Shown in pieces: positions 7,671-15,908 of a stretch of DNA of 43,633 bases (positions within the stretch are counted from its first letter, which is position 1; each line of letters starts with the position of its first letter). The stretch covers positions 1 through 43,633 of the forward strand of contig DASPOB010000071.1 in NCBI GenBank assembly GCA_035626235.1. Reading direction: 5' to 3'. Under the pieces are notes generated by a model, which worked only from the letters and a program-made list of their open reading frames with translations, searched no databases and was not told the DNA's origin. The translations under genes were made by a program, and so were the position numbers. This DNA is from DATFYP01 sp035626235. GTDB lineage: Archaea > Thermoproteota > Nitrososphaeria > Nitrososphaerales > Gagatemarchaeaceae.

Positions 7671-8720
7671 CTAACGAACATAGACCGCGGAGAACTTTGC
7701 GTAGGCCTCTTCGAAGTGCATTTGCTTCGGCGGGGCCTTGAATCCGTAGGCGCAGATTTCGTTGACGGCGCCGAGCTTCCCCGTCTTCAGAGAGCGATAG
7801 GTCGCCCTCACCACGTCGAGGAGGATGTTACCCGCATTCGCTCCGTCGGATGAGCGAAGATAGACGTCGACCGAGATGTCGGAGCCCATGAAACCGCTCC
7901 CCTCGAACCAGAAGTAACTGGTCCTGTCATTCCCCATGTAGTCCACGAAGTCAGTGGTGCCGGCGACGGTCTCGAATTGATAGGGTACCTCTGTTGCGAC
8001 GGAGCTCGTCTTGACGCTCCTCTTCGCCATCTTGATCGCCTCGTCTATCGTGTTGAGCGTCTCGGATCCGCCCCCGACGTCCAACTGATAGCTCTTCGTG
8101 ATCTTGACCCCCCTCTTCACCATGAGGCCGAGGAGGCCCTTGTGGAATACCGTCCCTCCGAACTGGCTCATCAGGTCGTCGCCTATTAGGGGAAGCTTTG
8201 CTTTAGTGAAGGCGGCAACCAGCTTCGATTTCTTCTGGATGAGGGCAGGGGTGCAGTTGATGAAAGCACAGCCAGCGTCGAGGGCCGCAAAGGCATACTC
8301 CTCGGACGCAGCCTCAGAACCAGAGGAGATGGCGTTGACCAGGATGTCCGCCTTCGCTTTCGCGAGCTGGTCTGCAACCTCGTCCCTGCTCGACTTCAGG
8401 AGTCTCGTTCCCTTCAGGTGGGGTGCCGCGTCACCTCTGGTGATACCAGGGCTGACCTTCGGACCCGGCCTCGGAAGGTCGGCGTATCTCCGGGCGACGT
8501 TGGGTGGAGCGAACGCGGCCTTCGAAATCGGGAGCCCCACCTTTCTCGAATCTATGTCAAACGCCGCGACGACCTCCACGTCTCTTGCCTTGAGCGCCGC
8601 CACCGTGGGGTGCCAAAGGCCCCGCGCCTCCTTGCCGGAGTAGAACTGGAGCCCCTGAAGAAATACGGACGTGCAGTTGCCGACCCCGGCCACTGCTATC
8701 CTGACTGTCATCCCCGTCAC
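7671..8720 (-). CDS. ino1: Myo-inositol-1-phosphate synthase
   Basis: A 349-residue enzyme that converts glucose 6-phosphate to inositol 1-phosphate using NAD, the first step to archaeal inositol phospholipids and inositol-phosphate solutes. The N-terminal NAD-binding strand is RIAVAGVGNCTS, followed by the family segments FYSG, VVAAFDIDSRKVG and YAFAALDAGCAFINCTPA. KSYQLDVGGGSETLN and the FWFEGSGFMGS region complete the fold. Length is that of the archaeal and actinobacterial form. The GTG at 8720 overlaps the stop of the small membrane protein gene as GTGA, so the two are probably co-translated. ATG at 8711 is an alternative start. Confidence 0.93.
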   Translation of the reverse strand: MTGMTVRIAVAGVGNCTSVFLQGLQFYSGKEARGLWHPTVAALKARDVEVVAAFDIDSRKVGLPISKAAFAPPNVARRYADLPRPGPKVSPGITRGDAAPHLKGTRLLKSSRDEVADQLAKAKADILVNAISSGSEAASEEYAFAALDAGCAFINCTPALIQKKSKLVAAFTKAKLPLIGDDLMSQFGGTVFHKGLLGLMVKRGVKITKSYQLDVGGGSETLNTIDEAIKMAKRSVKTSSVATEVPYQFETVAGTTDFVDYMGNDRTSYFWFEGSGFMGSDISVDVYLRSSDGANAGNILLDVVRATYRSLKTGKLGAVNEICAYGFKAPPKQMHFEEAYAKFSAVYVR

Positions 8721-8923
8721 TTGAATTTGGCTACCAACGCCAGCAGGCCCACGATCGCGAGCAGGACACCCAGCGCGATGTTGATTGTTAAGATTTCGGG
8801 AGCCACCGCTGTGCCCACGTTGATTATGCTGTAGTACACCAGGCCCACCCCGAACCCCAGGGTTATGATTCCCACGACCCTGATCAGGATGTCGATCCTC
8901 GACTGCTGGACGTCAGAGGTCAA
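8717..8923 (-). CDS. Small two-helix membrane protein
   Basis: A 68-residue protein with a short charged N-terminus and two predicted membrane helices, about residues 12-34 (ILIRVVGIITLGFGVGLVYY) and 43-66 (ILTINIALGVLLAIVGLLAL), ending in AKFK. I do not recognise the family. The TTG start at 8923 lies about 25-30 bases after a TTCTAAATAC element on the minus strand (around 8950-8958), pointing to a leaderless transcript. It overlaps the inositol phosphate synthase start by four bases and is probably the first gene of that pair. A link to the lipid pathway is only contextual. Confidence 0.7.
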   Translation of the reverse strand: MTSDVQQSRIDILIRVVGIITLGFGVGLVYYSIINVGTAVAPEILTINIALGVLLAIVGLLALVAKFK

Positions 8924-9088
8924 GACGGTCTTCTCGAGGCACGAAGGAATGGGTATTTAGAAGTTCTCGGGAGGCGCCGCTTAGCTGAGCCCAAGAGCCG
9001 AGGGAACCGCAGCCTCGGGAGAACAGGGTGGTTCCGGCGGAATGAGAGGCGCAGAGATTCGGCGCATGGCCGGCTCGGTGGGACCGGG
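8924..9088. other. Intergenic region after top6A
   Basis: This gap holds the TATA element for the small membrane protein on the minus strand near 8950. I see no convincing gene, RNA fold or repeat in it. Confidence 0.4.
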
Positions 9089-10186
9089 TTAGGCGCTCTT
9101 CATGAGTTCGAGCTTTTCCGGCAAGTACTTTTCCACGATGTAGCTGAGGCCGTAGCGGGCGAACGCCTCCTGCTCGCTTTTCTTCTTGATCCTCAGGAAG
9201 GTGTCGAGCTCGTCGTGCCACATCTTTTCGGTGTAGCGCGGGTCCGCTTTCAGCTCGTAGAGTCTCTTGATGTCGACCTCGGTGAGCTTGTCGGAAGGTA
9301 GCTTGTACTTCACGATGTCCGAGGCCCATACCCCCAGCCACACTGCATCGGGGGTCGTCAGCTCCCTCAGGTGGGCGGCGTTGGCCGACCCGCTCTTGCA
9401 GACCATCGCAATGTGGGCTCCCCAGGGGTCGGCGTCGCAAAGAATCCCGACCGGGAGCTTGAGCTCCTGGTTGAGACGGCGCAGGAGGTAGCGTGTAGAC
9501 CGCGGAGGCTGCCCCGCGGTGTTAATCAGAAGGGCCTTGTGCTTCTTGTGGACCTTCTCCTCGATGAACCTCGTGAAGAGCCCGCCCTTTTCGATGGCCA
9601 GTACCATCTCCGCGCTGGTGTCTGCGAAATTGGCAGTGGTCAGGGCTGGGCCAATCATCACTCCGTCGGGATTCGCCGACAGGTCCGCCCGCTTTCCCTC
9701 GTAACCGGGCACGGTGTACTCGATTGTCATGTCGCCGAAGATCGCGCTTCTCTCCTCCGGGTAGATGTTCATCCCTTCTCTCGCCATCTGCATCAGGACT
9801 TCGAGGTCTGTGATGAGCTCGTCGGACTCTGCTTGGTCCTGGAACTCGATGTTGAATGCCTGGGCCGAGTAAAAGACGTCCCTAAGGGTGGAGGTGCGCT
9901 TCTCGTCGACGAGTTTCTTGGCGAAGTATGCGAGCCACAGCAGCTGGGTAAACGGCCGAATGTGCTTGATGTTTCCCGCCGAACGTTTGACCGCAGCCTT
10001 CCCAAGCACGAACTGCTGCAGCTTCCTGTCATAGACGATGTTCCTCACCGAACGGCTGGCTAGGGTGACGCTCGGGAATCGCCCCTGGTCCAGGTCGTCG
10101 TAGACGGTGGTGCCCAGGCCCTTCAGTTGGGACTGGACGTTCGTCTTTCTAGCTTCCGCGGTACTCGTCGATCTTCCTTTGCTCAA
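9089..10186 (-). CDS. top6A: DNA topoisomerase VI subunit A (Spo11-like)
   Basis: A 365-residue DNA-cleaving subunit of the type IIB topoisomerase that relaxes and decatenates DNA with subunit B. The catalytic tyrosine is Tyr106 in RDVFYSAQ within the winged-helix domain. The metal-binding Toprim residues are Glu199 (LAIEKGGLF), Asp251 and Asp253 (GILCDADPWGAH). Length matches other archaeal subunits. It starts with TTG at 10186, 38 bases inside the end of top6B, so translation is probably coupled. Overlapping order B then A after rio1 and the KH gene is an established archaeal arrangement. Confidence 0.97.
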   Translation of the reverse strand: MSKGRSTSTAEARKTNVQSQLKGLGTTVYDDLDQGRFPSVTLASRSVRNIVYDRKLQQFVLGKAAVKRSAGNIKHIRPFTQLLWLAYFAKKLVDEKRTSTLRDVFYSAQAFNIEFQDQAESDELITDLEVLMQMAREGMNIYPEERSAIFGDMTIEYTVPGYEGKRADLSANPDGVMIGPALTTANFADTSAEMVLAIEKGGLFTRFIEEKVHKKHKALLINTAGQPPRSTRYLLRRLNQELKLPVGILCDADPWGAHIAMVCKSGSANAAHLRELTTPDAVWLGVWASDIVKYKLPSDKLTEVDIKRLYELKADPRYTEKMWHDELDTFLRIKKKSEQEAFARYGLSYIVEKYLPEKLELMKSA

Positions 10187-11849
10187 TCTCCGTCCCCGTC
10201 ATCTTCTCTCCGTCGACCTCCCGCCCGGTCCCGGGCTGGACGACCTCGCCAGCTTCGGGATGCTCCTCACCGTCCTGGGCGGCGGCCTCGCCTTCGCCGA
10301 TGAGGTCGTGGTACTTAGGGGGCCTCCTGTGGTCCGACAGCTCCGTGGCGAACCTCGCAATCAGAGGGAGGTACTTCCCATATATGTTCATCTTCCTCTG
10401 GACCGCCTCCATGCTCCCCTTCTTCGAAAGGAACACGCCAAGTCTCCTCAGGGCTTCCCTGGCGGCGTTCCTGATGTCGCGTTCGATCTCCGGCCTGTCG
10501 GCGATGTATTCCTTGCCGACGGTCTTGTACGGAATCTTCGTCGAACAGATGTGCGTGATGACCGCGACCGGGGCTTCCTGGGGGACGTGGTAGCGCCTCC
10601 AGTCGACCTCCTCGTTCAGCACCTTGAAACTCACGTCGCTGCTCTCGTCGTAAAGGAGAGGGATGCGGTTGGCATACCGGAAGAGCTTCTTCTCCCCCGG
10701 CTGGAGTACCTTTCCACCGTAGGCGACTCCCACCTCAACCAAGAAGGGGAATCCAGAGTAGGATGAGGGCGGCCTTGAGACGACAGTTGAGAATTCAGGT
10801 CGGAGTTCCTTGTTGATCCCTGCCAGAAGTATCTCTTCCCCCACTGGGGAAAGGCAGGCGGCATCGGGTTGGAGAAAGTCGGGGAAGCGCTGCAAGGCGT
10901 CAACCACGGCAACTATCTGGATGTTCGACAGCCTCTTCGGTGGGAGGTTGGGGCTCACTCCAGCGAAATCGAGGAACTTGGCTGCAATCTTGTCCCCGAC
11001 CCTGTGGAAGTGAGTCACCATGAAGCTCTTCATGTTGTGCTCCTCGGACAGCTTGACTATGCGCTTGAAGGCCTCGACGTCAATCCCGTGGGGATGAGGT
11101 AGTGTCTCCTTCGGAGGCGTCGGCATGGAATTCGTCACCCGCTCGTAGAATGTAACCTGCCCGAGAGGGTCGACGAAGGTGATGTTCGCGTAGCTCGCCA
11201 CCAGTGCAGTCTGCTTGAAGTAGTCGCCAATCTTCTGGATCGCGCGTAGGTAGTCGCCTTCGAGGGAAAGATCGACCTTCGTCCCGGTGGTCCCATCGGC
11301 CTCGTTTGAGAAGCGCTTCAGGACCATGGGCCTGTTCTCCCCGATGTCTATCATCATCTGGAAGCCATACTGCTTCTTCCCTTCGGGGGAGGTGATTACA
11401 GTGACCGGCCTGTTAGTAGTTATCTGCCCGTACAGGATTGCCATCGTGCCTCCTAGGCCGAACATTCCTCTGGACTGGCGCAAGACGTACTTTGAACCGT
11501 AGAATACCTTGCCGAAGGCGCTGGGAACATGCTGAGGGGAGACCCCCGGGCCGTTGTCTCTGACCGTCAGCCTGTATGGCTTTGGGTCAGGGGCGTCGAG
11601 GTTTGCCCCCTCCGAAATCAGCCTGACGTAGACGTTGGGCGGTATCCCCGCCAGCTCGCAGGCGTCCATGGAGTTCTCGACCAACTCCCTGACGGCCATG
11701 TACAAAGCTCGAGCAGGATTGGTGAAGCCTGCCAGGTCGCGATTGCGATAGAAGAATTCCGATGGCGAGATTTCGGCGAAAGATGTTTTGTTGCTCAGGC
11801 TAGGTCCCCTCGGTGGGCCGCTCTCCCTTTCAGCGAGAATGCACTGCAC
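10149..11849 (-). CDS. top6B: DNA topoisomerase VI subunit B (GHKL ATPase)
   Basis: The 566-residue ATPase subunit of topoisomerase VI, which closes a gate on DNA upon ATP binding and signals cleavage by subunit A. The Bergerat fold is seen in RELVENSMDACE (about 54-65, with the Mg-binding Asn59) and VRDNGPGVS. The glycine-rich lid follows in SRGMFGLGGTMAILYGQ, and the switch lysine region is in the transducer part. The C-terminal 40 residues are polar and variable. GTG at 11849 gives a roughly 30-residue extension before the conserved FYRNRDLAGFTNPARALY. A TATA-like AGTATAAA follows the KH gene stop at about 11923-11930, so this pair may have its own promoter. Confidence 0.96.
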   Translation of the reverse strand: MQCILAERESGPPRGPSLSNKTSFAEISPSEFFYRNRDLAGFTNPARALYMAVRELVENSMDACELAGIPPNVYVRLISEGANLDAPDPKPYRLTVRDNGPGVSPQHVPSAFGKVFYGSKYVLRQSRGMFGLGGTMAILYGQITTNRPVTVITSPEGKKQYGFQMMIDIGENRPMVLKRFSNEADGTTGTKVDLSLEGDYLRAIQKIGDYFKQTALVASYANITFVDPLGQVTFYERVTNSMPTPPKETLPHPHGIDVEAFKRIVKLSEEHNMKSFMVTHFHRVGDKIAAKFLDFAGVSPNLPPKRLSNIQIVAVVDALQRFPDFLQPDAACLSPVGEEILLAGINKELRPEFSTVVSRPPSSYSGFPFLVEVGVAYGGKVLQPGEKKLFRYANRIPLLYDESSDVSFKVLNEEVDWRRYHVPQEAPVAVITHICSTKIPYKTVGKEYIADRPEIERDIRNAAREALRRLGVFLSKKGSMEAVQRKMNIYGKYLPLIARFATELSDHRRPPKYHDLIGEGEAAAQDGEEHPEAGEVVQPGTGREVDGEKMTGTEIEQRKIDEYRGS

Positions 11850-11931
11850 GAATCTGACACTGCTTTCAACATCGACTTCTATCCCCTGCTGGCACTCCCG
11901 CGCTGGGAGTATCCTGTGAATCGGATTTATA

Positions 11932-12531
11932 CTAACTCTCCAATTTGGCGAGTTTCTCCGACAGGACCTCGGGGGAGGACCCCTCCCAGAGGAACATGCG
12001 TTCCATCTTCCGCTTTGAGCGGGCCTTCTGAAGGGTGTTGTAGACGGTCCTGTGCTGGCTCCCGGAGGCGAGAAGCTTGACTGCCTCGGAAGCGAGCTGC
12101 ACTTCGGACGCCTCTCCGATTATCGCCACGGTCCTGCCGTAGACGGATATGTGGCAGCGCGTCAGTTCCTCGATGACCCGCCTCGACTTCCCCCTGAGCC
12201 CTATCACCCTTCCCCTGATTCTCTCAAGCGACCGGGAGCTCCTCCCCGCGTAGCCCCGAAGGTCGATGACTTCGAACGCCGCCCCTTCGCGGAGGAGCAG
12301 TCTCGCGTGCTGAGGAGAGAAGCCTCGCCCGATGGCCTCGATTACCCTCAGGGCGGTGAAAGGGTCGGTACCTCCTGCTCCCTGGGACCGCACTGTGATG
12401 AGGCCCTCTCGGCTGTCCACGCTGAGTTGCACGCCAAGGTCGCTCTCCAAGCTCTTCTTGGTGGACCCTTCCCTGCCTATTACTGCCCCGACCCTCTCGA
12501 CGGGGACCCTCACCGTCTGCTCGAAACTCAT
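11932..12531 (-). CDS. KH-domain RNA-binding protein, Dim2/Pno1-like
   Basis: A 199-residue protein with two KH domains. KH1 is about residues 5-75, with VGAVIGREGSTKKSLE as its GxxG loop. KH2 is about 95-170, with the GRVIGLRGKSRRVIEELT loop. This matches the archaeal homolog of Dim2/Pno1, a small-subunit rRNA maturation factor working with Rio1 and, in eukaryotes, with the Nob1 nuclease. The ATG at 12531 overlaps the Rio1 stop as ATGA, so the two are translationally coupled and probably act in the same 16S rRNA maturation step. The basic C-terminus (KARSKRKMER) could contact rRNA. Confidence 0.93.
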   Translation of the reverse strand: MSFEQTVRVPVERVGAVIGREGSTKKSLESDLGVQLSVDSREGLITVRSQGAGGTDPFTALRVIEAIGRGFSPQHARLLLREGAAFEVIDLRGYAGRSSRSLERIRGRVIGLRGKSRRVIEELTRCHISVYGRTVAIIGEASEVQLASEAVKLLASGSQHRTVYNTLQKARSKRKMERMFLWEGSSPEVLSEKLAKLES

Positions 12532-13301
12532 GGGACCATCTCTCTCATCCAGGAATCCACTTCCTTTACAAAGACCCCTCTCTTCCTAAAGAACCTAACC
12601 ATATTCGACACGTCCCGCCTAAGGAATTCGTCTGCCTGTGGGTGAGACGCAAGGACGGCCGACCCCATGTCGAAGAGGATCCGCTCCCTCTCGGTCTTGA
12701 AGACGTTGAACTCGGAAAGGTCTGCGTGGACGAGCTTCCCCTTGGCGCGCAGCCTCTTGATGGCCTCGAAGGTCCATTCGTAGTCCGCCTCGTCGACTTC
12801 GGTCTCGGCGAAGGTTGGAGCAGGGTTCGGCGGCTCGCCCACGTATTCCATCACGAGGATGTTCTTGTAGAAGGCCAGAGGCTTCGGGACGCGGACCCCG
12901 GCGGCGTCTGCGAGTTGGAGGTTCTTGAACTCCTTTCGCACCCAGAGGTAGATGGTCTCCCGGGACCCCGACGGCAGCTTCCCGAACCTCCTGTCCCCCG
13001 CGATATACCCCATTCGCCTCTTGAATTCAGCTGACGATGTGAGATAGATCTTCACTGCCACCGGCCCGCCCCCAGCGTCCACCCCGTAGTACACCCGCGC
13101 CTCTTTCCCTGAATTCACTACCCCGAAGAGGTCGGAGAGGTCCTTCCTGCTCACCAGCTCCTCCACGGCGAGGAGGGTGGCTCGGTCGAAGACCTCCTCC
13201 ACCGACTTCCGCTGGTCTGAGTCCTTCCTCAGGAACCGGTTGTCCCGCTCAGACCGGAGCAGCCTCTCCTGCATCTTCCTCGACTCGTCCCTCTCGGCCA
13301 C
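12528..13301 (-). CDS. rio1: Rio1-type serine kinase/ATPase
   Basis: A 257-residue atypical kinase of the RIO family required for late small-subunit maturation. Visible motifs are the flexible ATP loop VVNSGKEARVYYGV, lysine in VAVKIYLTS, the hinge MEYVG, the catalytic loop LVHADLSEFNVF with its Asp, and the metal-binding LFDMGSAV. The RIO N-terminal helix region (residues 1-50) is charged. The order Rio1-KH identifies it as Rio1 rather than Rio2. GTG at 13301 follows a CTTAAG element (about 13325-13331) at the right distance for leaderless transcription. The grpE promoter diverges from the same gap. Confidence 0.94.
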   Translation of the reverse strand: MAERDESRKMQERLLRSERDNRFLRKDSDQRKSVEEVFDRATLLAVEELVSRKDLSDLFGVVNSGKEARVYYGVDAGGGPVAVKIYLTSSAEFKRRMGYIAGDRRFGKLPSGSRETIYLWVRKEFKNLQLADAAGVRVPKPLAFYKNILVMEYVGEPPNPAPTFAETEVDEADYEWTFEAIKRLRAKGKLVHADLSEFNVFKTERERILFDMGSAVLASHPQADEFLRRDVSNMVRFFRKRGVFVKEVDSWMREMVP

Positions 13302-13493
13302 GCGGTCACCTGGATGCTGGAGAACTTAAGAGATTCATGGCGAACTCGGAATCCTCTTTGTCCTCTCCTCGCGTAATACCGGGAATGTCAGGGTCTCTTT
13401 CCTGAAGGTTTCCTTTTTCAATGGGAGTCTCCCTTAAATCGGGGACGGCGGGAGCGCCAAGGCTCAGCATTCGGTGGCTGGAAAGAGATCACA
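13302..13493. promoter_or_regulatory. Divergent promoter region of rio1 and grpE-dnaK-dnaJ
   Basis: The 192-base gap contains CTTAAG for rio1 (minus strand, about 13325-13331). CCTTAAATC (about 13432-13440) should serve the chaperone operon, with a start of transcription near 13460. A pyrimidine-rich, purine-rich stretch just upstream (about 13405-13420) is where a heat-shock BRE or regulator site would lie, but I recognise no known operator. A purine-rich GAAAGAGATC precedes the grpE start. Confidence 0.45.
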
Positions 13494-14042
13494 TTGCCAG
13501 ACGAGAAATCGCCAGTAGAAGGGGACCAGGCAGGGGAAGCGGCGTCGATGCCAGATTCGCTGATTCAAGAGAAGAGGAGAAGCGACGAGCTCCTGACCCG
13601 CCTGAAGTACCTCCAGGCAGACTTCGAGAACTATAGGAAGAGGACCGACAAGGAACTTAGGGATAGGGAGGAATCGGCCCTGAGCGGGCTGGTCGAAAGT
13701 CTGCTCAGTGTCATGGACGAGCTGGAACTTGCGATGGACCACGCGCGGAAAGCTGGGCAGAAGGGCGAGCTGTTGGACGGCCTGGAGATGGTCTATAAGC
13801 ACTTGGCCACTTCCCTGGGCACAACGGGGCTCTCCAGAATCGACTGTGTCGGAAAGCCATTCGACCCGTCGCTTCACGAGGCCGTGGAGAAGGTGCAAGG
13901 GATGAGCGGGGATGTTGACGTCGTCAGAGAGGAGATTCGGCCAGGGTATGTGTTCAGAGGACGGGTAGTAAGGCCGAGCATGGTAAAGGTTGAATTGGCT
14001 CCCAGGGCCCAGGGTGAGCAGGAGGCGGCGGCGAATGAGTAG
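13494..14042 (+). CDS. grpE: Nucleotide exchange factor GrpE
   Basis: The 182-residue exchange factor for DnaK. An acidic N-terminus leads into the long dimerisation helix (LLTRLKYLQADFENYRKRTDKE, about 34-55). The C-terminal beta domain is recognised by GKPFDPSLHEAVEKV and the closing RPGYVFRGRVVRPSMVKV. The start is TTG at 13494 preceded by purine-rich GAAAGAGATC. The end overlaps dnaK by eight bases. The presence of the complete GrpE-DnaK-DnaJ set is typical of mesophilic archaea, which acquired it from bacteria. Confidence 0.96.
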   Translation: MPDEKSPVEGDQAGEAASMPDSLIQEKRRSDELLTRLKYLQADFENYRKRTDKELRDREESALSGLVESLLSVMDELELAMDHARKAGQKGELLDGLEMVYKHLATSLGTTGLSRIDCVGKPFDPSLHEAVEKVQGMSGDVDVVREEIRPGYVFRGRVVRPSMVKVELAPRAQGEQEAAANE

Positions 14043-15900
14043 TTCCAGAGAGAAGATACTGGGGATTGACCTCGGCACCACGAACTCAGCTGCGGCGGTG
14101 ATCGAGGGGGGGAGGCCGGTCGTAATCCCCAGCGCCGAGGGGGCCACCCCCGCTGGCAAGATGTTCCCTTCAGTGGTGGCGCTCACGCAGGACGGCCAGC
14201 TGATAGTGGGCGAGCCCGCAAAGAGGCAGGTCGTTACGAACCCCGACGGCACTGTGTTCGAGATAAAGCGGAAGATGGGGACCGACTACAAGGTGAGGGC
14301 GTTCGGAAAGGAGTACTCGCCGGAACAAATCAGTTCGTACATCCTCCAGAAGATAAGGCACGACGCGGAGGTCTTCTTGGGCTACCCGGCGAAGAAGGCA
14401 GTGATCACCGTACCGGCACACTTCAACGACAACCAGAGACAGGCGACGAAGGACGCTGGTGAAATCGCCGGCCTCGAGGTGGTGAGGATCATCAACGAGC
14501 CAACCGCGGCCTCCCTGGCCTACGGGCTCGACAAGTCTGAGAAGGAGATGAAGATACTTGTGTTCAGCTTCGGTGGGGGAACTCACGACGCTACAATCAT
14601 GGAGTTTGGGCAGGGGGTCTTCCAGGTCCTAGCGACTTCCGGAGACACGCAGACCGGCGGCACTGACGTAGATTCGGCGGTCATAGACCTCCTCGCCAGG
14701 GACTTCCAATCAAAGACAGGTATCGACCTGAGGGGCGACAGGACGGCCATGGCGAGGCTCAAGGAGTCCGCCGAGAAGGCGAAGATAGAGCTCTCGAACC
14801 TTATCTCCACAGATGTTGACCTTCCCTTCATCGCCACGGACGCTTCAGGGCCCAAGAATCTGCACTACACCCTGACCAGGACTAAGCTGGAGGAAGTTTC
14901 CAAGCCCATCGTCTCGAAGACGGAGGACACCATCAGGAGGGTCATGAACGATGCGAAGCTGGCACCTACCCAGATCGACAAGGTGATCCTGATCGGCGGC
15001 ATGACGCGGATGCCGCTAGTGAGAAAGTTCGTGGAGGAAGTGGCGGGTAAGCCCGCGGAGAGGGGGGTCGACCCCATGGAGGCGGTGGCCATAGGCGCGG
15101 CGATTCAAGGGGCGGTCCTGGCAGGCGAGATTAAGGACATACTCCTGTTGGACGTTACCCCGCTTTCACTCGGCGTCGAGACCCTGGGCGGAATTGCTGA
15201 GAAGCTGATAGAGAAGAACGCCACTATCCCCACCAAGAGGAGCAAGGTTTTCACTACGGCGGCAGACTTTCAGACGGCCGTAACGATCCACGTGATCCAG
15301 GGTGAGAGGGCGATGGCTTCGGACAACGTCTCGCTCGGAATGTTCAACCTCGCGGGAATCCCGCCCTCCCCGCGCGGGGTCCCACAGATCGAGGTGACGT
15401 TTGACATCGACGCCAACGGGATTCTGACGGTGGGCGCGAAGGACATGGGGACCGGCAAGGAGAACAAGATAACGATCACAGCGTCCACGAAGCTGTCCAA
15501 AGAGGAGAAGGAGAAGCTCGTCAAGGAAGCCGAGTCATACTCGGAGCAGGATAGGAAAAAGCGCCAGGAGGCAGAGCTAAGGAACGAGGCAGACTCGGTC
15601 CTCTATACGGTCGAGAGGACCAAGAGGGATCTTGAGGGCAAGGTCGACAAATCGAACTTCGACCGGCTCGACCAGGCGGCGCAGGAGTTGAGGAAGGCGC
15701 TGGAAGGAAAGGACGCCGACCTGATCAGGGAGAAGAACGAGGGGCTAAAGAGGATCCTCCAGGAGGTCGGGGCGTCGGTCTACCAGCAGGCCCAAAGGGG
15801 CACGGCGGCCGGCGGACAGGAGGGCCAGCCGGGGCAGCAGCCGCAGCAGGGCTCCAACGTCAGCGACGCAGACTACAAGGTAGTAGACGACCGGAAGTAG
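14035..15900 (+). CDS. dnaK: Chaperone DnaK (Hsp70) with an altered phosphate-2 motif
   Basis: A 621-residue Hsp70: ATPase domain (1-375), substrate-binding domain (about 385-500), helical lid and a Gln/Gly-rich tail ending in VVDDRK. Phosphate 1 is GIDLGTTNS with Asp12, the catalytic lysine is Lys78 (FEIKRKMG), and Glu155 lies in INEPTAAS. The phosphate-2 motif reads FSFGGGTHDA. The usual Asp is Ser178 (codon AGC at 14566-14568) and the usual hydrophobic residue is His184. The ATG is preceded by a strong GGAGG about ten bases upstream, which fixes the start and shows that Shine-Dalgarno initiation is used inside operons. Confidence 0.97.
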   Translation: MSSSREKILGIDLGTTNSAAAVIEGGRPVVIPSAEGATPAGKMFPSVVALTQDGQLIVGEPAKRQVVTNPDGTVFEIKRKMGTDYKVRAFGKEYSPEQISSYILQKIRHDAEVFLGYPAKKAVITVPAHFNDNQRQATKDAGEIAGLEVVRIINEPTAASLAYGLDKSEKEMKILVFSFGGGTHDATIMEFGQGVFQVLATSGDTQTGGTDVDSAVIDLLARDFQSKTGIDLRGDRTAMARLKESAEKAKIELSNLISTDVDLPFIATDASGPKNLHYTLTRTKLEEVSKPIVSKTEDTIRRVMNDAKLAPTQIDKVILIGGMTRMPLVRKFVEEVAGKPAERGVDPMEAVAIGAAIQGAVLAGEIKDILLLDVTPLSLGVETLGGIAEKLIEKNATIPTKRSKVFTTAADFQTAVTIHVIQGERAMASDNVSLGMFNLAGIPPSPRGVPQIEVTFDIDANGILTVGAKDMGTGKENKITITASTKLSKEEKEKLVKEAESYSEQDRKKRQEAELRNEADSVLYTVERTKRDLEGKVDKSNFDRLDQAAQELRKALEGKDADLIREKNEGLKRILQEVGASVYQQAQRGTAAGGQEGQPGQQPQQGSNVSDADYKVVDDRK

Positions 15901-15908
15901 AAGGCTCG

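Noticed and set aside
9371..10063. A 230-codon plus-strand frame antisense to top6A
   Set aside because: It is opposite the conserved topoisomerase gene, shows no recognisable motif, and lacks a promoter or ribosome-binding site.
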